Part shown: in pieces, positions 60,282-64,000 of the stretch | Numbering within the stretch: the stretch's first letter is position 1 | Layout: each line of letters begins with the position of its first letter | Assembly: GCF_001685355.1 (NCBI RefSeq) | Contig: NZ_CP016438.1 | Location: 992,001-1,056,000 of the forward strand | DNA from: Streptomyces lincolnensis | GTDB lineage: Bacteria > Actinomycetota > Actinomycetes > Streptomycetales > Streptomycetaceae | DNA length: 64,000 nucleotides | Direction of reading: 5' to 3' | Program-made: the position numbers and the translations under genes | Notes under the pieces: generated by a model | The model's database searches: none | What the model saw: the letters and a program-made list of their open reading frames with translations, nothing else | Told to the model about the DNA's origin: nothing

Positions 60282-62459
60282 GTGAAACACCCGACCACCA
60301 GCGCGTTCGCCCTTCCCGACCGGCTCTCCGCCAAGGCCGACCCGACGCTGGTCGCCGGCGACGAGCGGCACTTCGCCGCCATCGCGGAGTGCCTGGAGGA
60401 GACGATCGCCGAGCTGACCGACCGCCTCGACACCGCGCGCAGGGCGCCGGGCGGCATGGGCCAGGAGGCGATGGACCGGGACATCGAGATCCACCGCCTG
60501 ACCTCGCGCCTGCGCACCCTGCGCCGTTTCGGCCTGGACCTGTGCCTCGGCCACATGGTCGGCACGGACGACCCCGAGCCCGTGTACGTCGGGCGTCTCG
60601 GCCTGACGGACAGCGAGGGGCGCCGGCTGCTGGTCGACTGGCGCTCGCCCGCGGCCGAGCCGTTCTTCGGCGCCACCCACGCCAACCCGATGGGGCTGGC
60701 GAGCCGCCGCAGGTACCGCTGGAACGGCGGCCGGATCGGCGACTACTGGGACGAGGTGTTCACTCCGGACGGCTTCGCCGGGCACCACGCCTCGCTGGAC
60801 GACCAGTCCGCCTTCATCGCCAGCCTGGGCAGCGACCGCTCCCCCCGGATGCGGGACGTGCTCGGCACCATCCAGGCCGACCAGGACGCCATCATCCGCG
60901 CCGGATCCCGCGGCGCGCTCGTGGTGGACGGCGGTCCGGGCACCGGCAAGACCGTCGTCGCCCTGCACCGCTCCGCCTACCTCCTGCATTCCGACCCCCG
61001 CCTGGGCCATCGCCGGGGAGGGGTCCTGTTCGTCGGCCCGCACCGGCCCTATCTGGCCTATGTCTCCGACGTCCTGCCCAGCCTCGGCGAGGAGGGCGTG
61101 CAGACCTGCATCCTGCGGGACCTGGTCGCCGAAGGCGCCGCGGCGAAGGTCGAGAGCGACCCGGAGGTGGCCCGTCTGAAGTCCTCCGCGGACCTGGTGA
61201 AGGCGATCGAGAAGGCCGTCAGGTTCTACGAGGAGCCGCCCGCCAAGGGGATGACGGTCACCACCCACTGGTCCGACATCCCGCTGAGCCCCACGGACTG
61301 GGCCGTGGCGTTCGAGGCGGCGGAACCCGGCACACCGCACAACGAGGGGCGCGGCCACGTCTGGGAGGAACTGCTCACCATCCTGGTCGACAAGCACGAA
61401 GGGGATGCCTCGGCGGAGGACGGCGAGGTCTCGCCCGAGCTGCTGCGCAAGTCGCTGCGGCAGAACCGGGAACTGCAGACGGCCTTCAACCGCGCCTGGC
61501 CGCTGCTCGAAGCGGCCGACCTCGTCTCCGACCTGTGGACGGTCCCCGCCTATCTGCGGATGTGCGCTCCCTGGCTGAGCCGGGAGGAGGTCCAGCGCCT
61601 CCAGCGCGCGGACGCGCAGGCCTGGACGGTGTCCGACCTCCCGCTGCTGGACGCGGCACGGCAGCGCCTCGGCGACCCGGGGGCGGCACGGCTCAAGCGC
61701 CGCAACGAGGCCGCCGTCGCCGCCGAACGCGAACGTATGAACACGGTCGTGGAGAGCCTGAGCGCGGTCGCGGACGACGAGTACGGCATGGGTCTGGTGA
61801 CGATGCTGCGCGGCGAGGACTTCCACGACGCCCTGGTCGACGAGACCGCACTGGCGGGCGCCGACCCGGACCGGCTGGCCGGGCCGTTCGCGCATGTCGT
61901 CGTGGACGAAGCGCAGGAACTGACCGACGCGGAGTGGCAGATGCTGCTGCTGCGGTGTCCCTCGCGGAGCTTCACCATCGTCGGGGACCGCGCCCAGGCG
62001 CGGCACGGCTTCACGGAGTCGTGGCGGGAGCGGCTGGAGCGGGTCGGCTTCGACAGGATCGACCTGGCCTCGCTGACCGTCAACTACCGGACACCGGAGG
62101 AGATCATGGCGGCGGCCGAGCCGGTCATCCGGGCCGCGCTCCCGGACGCCAACGTGCCGACCTCGATCCGCAGCGGCGGTGTCCCCGTCCTCCACGGACC
62201 CGCCGCGGACCTGGACTCGGTGCTCGACGGCTGGCTCGCCGAGCACGACGACGGGATCGCCTGCGTCATCGGTGACCCCGCCTTCCGGACGAGGTCCCGG
62301 GTGCGGTCGCTGACCCCGGAGCTGTCCAAGGGGATGGAGTTCGACCTGGTCGTCCTCGTCGACCCCGAGGACTTCGGGGAGGGCATCGAGGGTGCGGTCG
62401 ACCGCTATGTCGCGATGACCCGGGCGACCCAGCGGCTGGTGGTCCTCAGCAGCGCCTGA
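60282..62459 (+). CDS. helR: HelR-like RNA polymerase-associated helicase (rifamycin resistance)
   Basis: A 725-residue UvrD/Rep-type ATPase of the HelD/HelR group. An N-terminal coiled-coil (30-88) is the arm that enters RNA polymerase, followed by GRLGLTDSEGRRLLVDWRSP. Walker A GGPGTGKT is at 217-224, VVVDEAQELTDAEW forms motif II, and LTVNYRTPEEIM with VDRYVAMTRATQRL forms the C-terminal helicase motifs. HelR displaces rifamycins from RNA polymerase. GTG at 60282 has GGAG 9 bases upstream, 50 bases after the glycosyltransferase. The two genes share the RAE promoter. Confidence 0.86.
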   Translation: MKHPTTSAFALPDRLSAKADPTLVAGDERHFAAIAECLEETIAELTDRLDTARRAPGGMGQEAMDRDIEIHRLTSRLRTLRRFGLDLCLGHMVGTDDPEPVYVGRLGLTDSEGRRLLVDWRSPAAEPFFGATHANPMGLASRRRYRWNGGRIGDYWDEVFTPDGFAGHHASLDDQSAFIASLGSDRSPRMRDVLGTIQADQDAIIRAGSRGALVVDGGPGTGKTVVALHRSAYLLHSDPRLGHRRGGVLFVGPHRPYLAYVSDVLPSLGEEGVQTCILRDLVAEGAAAKVESDPEVARLKSSADLVKAIEKAVRFYEEPPAKGMTVTTHWSDIPLSPTDWAVAFEAAEPGTPHNEGRGHVWEELLTILVDKHEGDASAEDGEVSPELLRKSLRQNRELQTAFNRAWPLLEAADLVSDLWTVPAYLRMCAPWLSREEVQRLQRADAQAWTVSDLPLLDAARQRLGDPGAARLKRRNEAAVAAERERMNTVVESLSAVADDEYGMGLVTMLRGEDFHDALVDETALAGADPDRLAGPFAHVVVDEAQELTDAEWQMLLLRCPSRSFTIVGDRAQARHGFTESWRERLERVGFDRIDLASLTVNYRTPEEIMAAAEPVIRAALPDANVPTSIRSGGVPVLHGPAADLDSVLDGWLAEHDDGIACVIGDPAFRTRSRVRSLTPELSKGMEFDLVVLVDPEDFGEGIEGAVDRYVAMTRATQRLVVLSSA

Positions 62460-62474
62460 TCCGGACAGGCCGGT

Positions 62475-62494
62475 CGCCCCTCCTTCGAGGGGCG
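62475..62494 (+). terminator. Terminator after helR
   Basis: Perfect 8-bp stem CGCCCCTC / GAGGGGCG with a CTTC tetraloop, starting 16 bases after the helicase stop. GC-rich without a U-run, as is common in Streptomyces. Confidence 0.7.
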
Positions 62495-62501
62495 GCCGCC
62501 G

Positions 62502-62612
62502 TCAGGCCAGGGTCACCTCGACCGGCGGCTTCTTGATGCCGTTGACGAAGTTGGACCGCACCCGCGGCACGTCACCGACGAGGCGGATGCCGGTGAGGCG
62601 CGGGATCAGCTC
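62502..62612 (-). pseudogene. C-terminal tail of a cytochrome P450
   Basis: The last 36 residues of a P450 are readable to TGA at 62502: ELIPRLTGIRLVGDVP, RVRSNFVNGIKKPPVEVTLA. RVRSNFVNGIK is a frequent actinomycete P450 ending. The haem-binding part is absent, so this is a deletion remnant. Confidence 0.65.
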
Positions 62613-62638
62613 GGGGCCTCGAACTCCCCACCGCCCCC

Positions 62639-62782
62639 GGCTGGTTCACCCCCGTCCAGTGGCACCCCGAGGACCCGGCCCAGCAGAGACTCTTCGACGC
62701 CCTGGTCAGAGTGGCCCTGGACCATCACCCGCGGGCCGTGTTCGGCGGGTCGCGGCCCACAGCAGCAGGGCGGCGAGGCTGA
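62639..62782 (+). pseudogene. C-terminal tail of a class I glutamine amidotransferase (peptidase C26)
   Basis: Readable as GWFTPVQWHPEDPAQQRLFDALV, where QWHPED is the His/Glu motif of gamma-glutamyl-GABA hydrolase-type amidotransferases. The cysteine domain is missing. It abuts the P450 tail tail-to-tail and overlaps the 3' end of the MFS gene, so its original stop may be lost. Confidence 0.6.
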
Positions 62783-63986
62783 ACGACGTGCCGAGAACCG
62801 TCACGGCCGGCCAGCCTGCCGTGGCGTAGGCGAGGGAGGCGCCGAGGGCGCCGAGGCCGCTGCCTGCCGAGTAGAAGACCATGTAGCCGCCGATGATCCT
62901 GCTGCCCGCGTCGGGCCGCACGGCGTGGATCAGTGTCTGATTGGTGACATGCACGGCCTGCACGGCGAAGTCCAGCAGGACGGCGCCGACGGCCAGCGCC
63001 CAGAGCGACCGTCCGGTCAGGCCGATCGGAAGCCAGGAGAGCGCCAGCAGGGCGAGGCCGACGCCGGTCGTGCGCTGGGCGAGCCCCCGGTCGTTCCAGC
63101 GCCCGGCCGCCCGGGCGGCGACGGCACCGGCCGCCCCGGCGAGCCCGAACGCGCCGATCGCGGTGTGCGACAGTGACCACGGCGGACCGCTCAACGGCTG
63201 CGCCACCGCGCTCCACAGCGTGCTGAACGCCGCGAACACCAGCAGGGCGAGCGCCCCCCGGATCCGCAGCAGCGGGTGACGGACGAACAGGGTGACGGTC
63301 GAGGCCACCAGCCATCCGTACGACATCCCGGGCGTTCCCGCGGCGGCCGTGCCCGGGGGCAGCACACGACGCACCAGCACCGCCAGGACGACGGTGACAC
63401 CCGCGGACGCCAGGTAGACCGCCCGCCAGCCGGCGAGATCGGCGAGGGCGCCGGCGGCGGCCCGAGCCAGCAGGATGCCGGTGACGATGCCGCCGGTGAC
63501 CGTGCCGACGGCACGGCCGCGCCGGGCGGGAGGGGTCAGGGCGGCGGCCGCCGCGACCATGGTCTGGGCGACGACGGCGAGCAGTCCGACCCCGGCGAGA
63601 GCACCGAGCAGCGCGGCCGCGCCCGGCGCCAGCCCGGCGGCCAGCAACGCGAGCGCCAGCAGTCCGAGCTGGCCGGTGACCAGCCGTCGCCGGTCGACCA
63701 GGTCACCGAGCGGCACGAGCAGCAACAGGCCGGCCGCATAGCCGAGTTGCGTCACGGTGACCATCGCGCCGAGCATCCCCGGACCGAGCGCGAACCGTTC
63801 CCCGAGCGTCACCAGCAGCGGCTGGGCGAAGTAGACGGTGGCGACGGAGCTGCCGCAGGCGAGGGCCAGCAGCGGCACGAGCCGGTCGGGCGGCGACGCG
63901 TCCGACACCCGGCAGGGCGCGGCAGGCAGGTTCTCGCCGCCGGTTCCGCCACGTCCGCCCGCCGTGGTGGAGCACTGGGTCGCCAT
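62706..63986 (-). CDS. MFS transporter
   Basis: A 426-residue major facilitator with about 12 hydrophobic helices. The N-terminal half has the MFS motif A-type loop PLGDLVDRRRLVTGQ between helices 2 and 3. The helix 1 region ALACGSSVATVYFAQPLLVTLG is typical of the sugar/drug efflux group related to YbcL/AraJ. ATG at 63986 has GGAAGGTGG about 5 bases upstream. Substrate unknown; proximity to the rifamycin-resistance genes hints at drug export but it is on the opposite strand and separated by gene remnants. The C-terminus (RRTRPAGDGPGPL) may have been altered by the adjacent deletion. Confidence 0.83.
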   Translation of the reverse strand: MATQCSTTAGGRGGTGGENLPAAPCRVSDASPPDRLVPLLALACGSSVATVYFAQPLLVTLGERFALGPGMLGAMVTVTQLGYAAGLLLLVPLGDLVDRRRLVTGQLGLLALALLAAGLAPGAAALLGALAGVGLLAVVAQTMVAAAAALTPPARRGRAVGTVTGGIVTGILLARAAAGALADLAGWRAVYLASAGVTVVLAVLVRRVLPPGTAAAGTPGMSYGWLVASTVTLFVRHPLLRIRGALALLVFAAFSTLWSAVAQPLSGPPWSLSHTAIGAFGLAGAAGAVAARAAGRWNDRGLAQRTTGVGLALLALSWLPIGLTGRSLWALAVGAVLLDFAVQAVHVTNQTLIHAVRPDAGSRIIGGYMVFYSAGSGLGALGASLAYATAGWPAVTVLGTSFSLAALLLWAATRRTRPAGDGPGPL

Positions 63987-64000
63987 ACAGCCACCTTCCA

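Noticed and set aside
1..64000. CRISPR arrays, tRNA or rRNA genes, insertion sequences
   Set aside because: No regularly spaced direct repeats, no recognisable tRNA or rRNA segments, and no transposase domain or paired terminal inverted repeats were seen.

Overview
High-GC DNA with many GTG starts, GGAGG-type ribosome binding sites, Tat signal peptides, operons with 4-base ATGA/GTGA overlaps, a CebR-like operator and a rifamycin-associated element all point to a Streptomyces (or close actinomycete) chromosome, probably an accessory arm region. I saw no rRNA, tRNA, CRISPR array or intact insertion sequence.

Layout. 0-5.4 kb: ordinary metabolism (SseB-like protein, acyl-CoA-dehydrogenase-fold monooxygenase, GH29 fucosidase, isochorismatase-like hydrolase coupled to an NCS1 permease). 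5.4-20.4 kb: a minus-strand island in which every gene points the same way. Read in transcription order it encodes a small multi-TM protein, a SLOG-like nucleotide-sensor protein, a degenerate J-domain protein, an Hsp70, a TPR-like protein, a membrane-anchored TPR protein, a 95-residue orphan, a large TPR/coiled-coil protein, a TIR-Ig-beta-propeller protein, and a very large TPR protein with a tandemly duplicated domain and an apparent frameshift. Eight of these form one tightly packed operon. This is the best candidate for an undescribed system: it joins a dedicated chaperone pair to a TIR effector and SLOG/membrane proteins of the kind seen in bacterial immunity.

20.6-26.2 kb: glyceraldehyde-3-phosphate dehydrogenase (plus strand), an HTTM/DUF5819 membrane pair, a DUF3494 ice-binding-like secreted protein and a 0.76-kb gene-free stretch. 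26.2-34 kb: sugar-acid catabolism (Tat-exported binding protein, SMP-30 lactonase, KDG kinase, KDPG aldolase, IlvD/Edd dehydratase, zinc alcohol dehydrogenase) broken by a graveyard at 30.0-31.1 kb with remnants of a GntR regulator, a galactonate dehydratase, an SDR and one unknown gene. 34-38.3 kb: secreted six-hairpin protein, FAD oxidoreductase, secreted serine hydrolase.

38.6-56.6 kb: a plant arabinogalactan/pectin side-chain utilisation locus. Secreted GH53 and GH30 galactanases, two GH127-type beta-L-arabinofuranosidases (one Tat-exported, one cytosolic), a binding-protein-dependent sugar importer without its own ATPase, a LacI regulator, an MGH1-like glycosidase and a GH43 enzyme. The importer operon and the MGH1/GH43 operon have promoters of the same design, each followed by a near-identical 15-bp box that is likely the LacI operator. 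Galactose and arabinose released here could feed the sugar-acid genes at 26-34 kb.

56.6-64 kb: secreted alpha/beta hydrolase and Cip1-like protein; then a rifamycin-associated element (58,910-58,929) driving a rifamycin-type glycosyltransferase and a HelR-like RNA-polymerase helicase, i.e. an inducible rifamycin-resistance operon; then tails of a P450 and a glutamine amidotransferase, and an MFS exporter.
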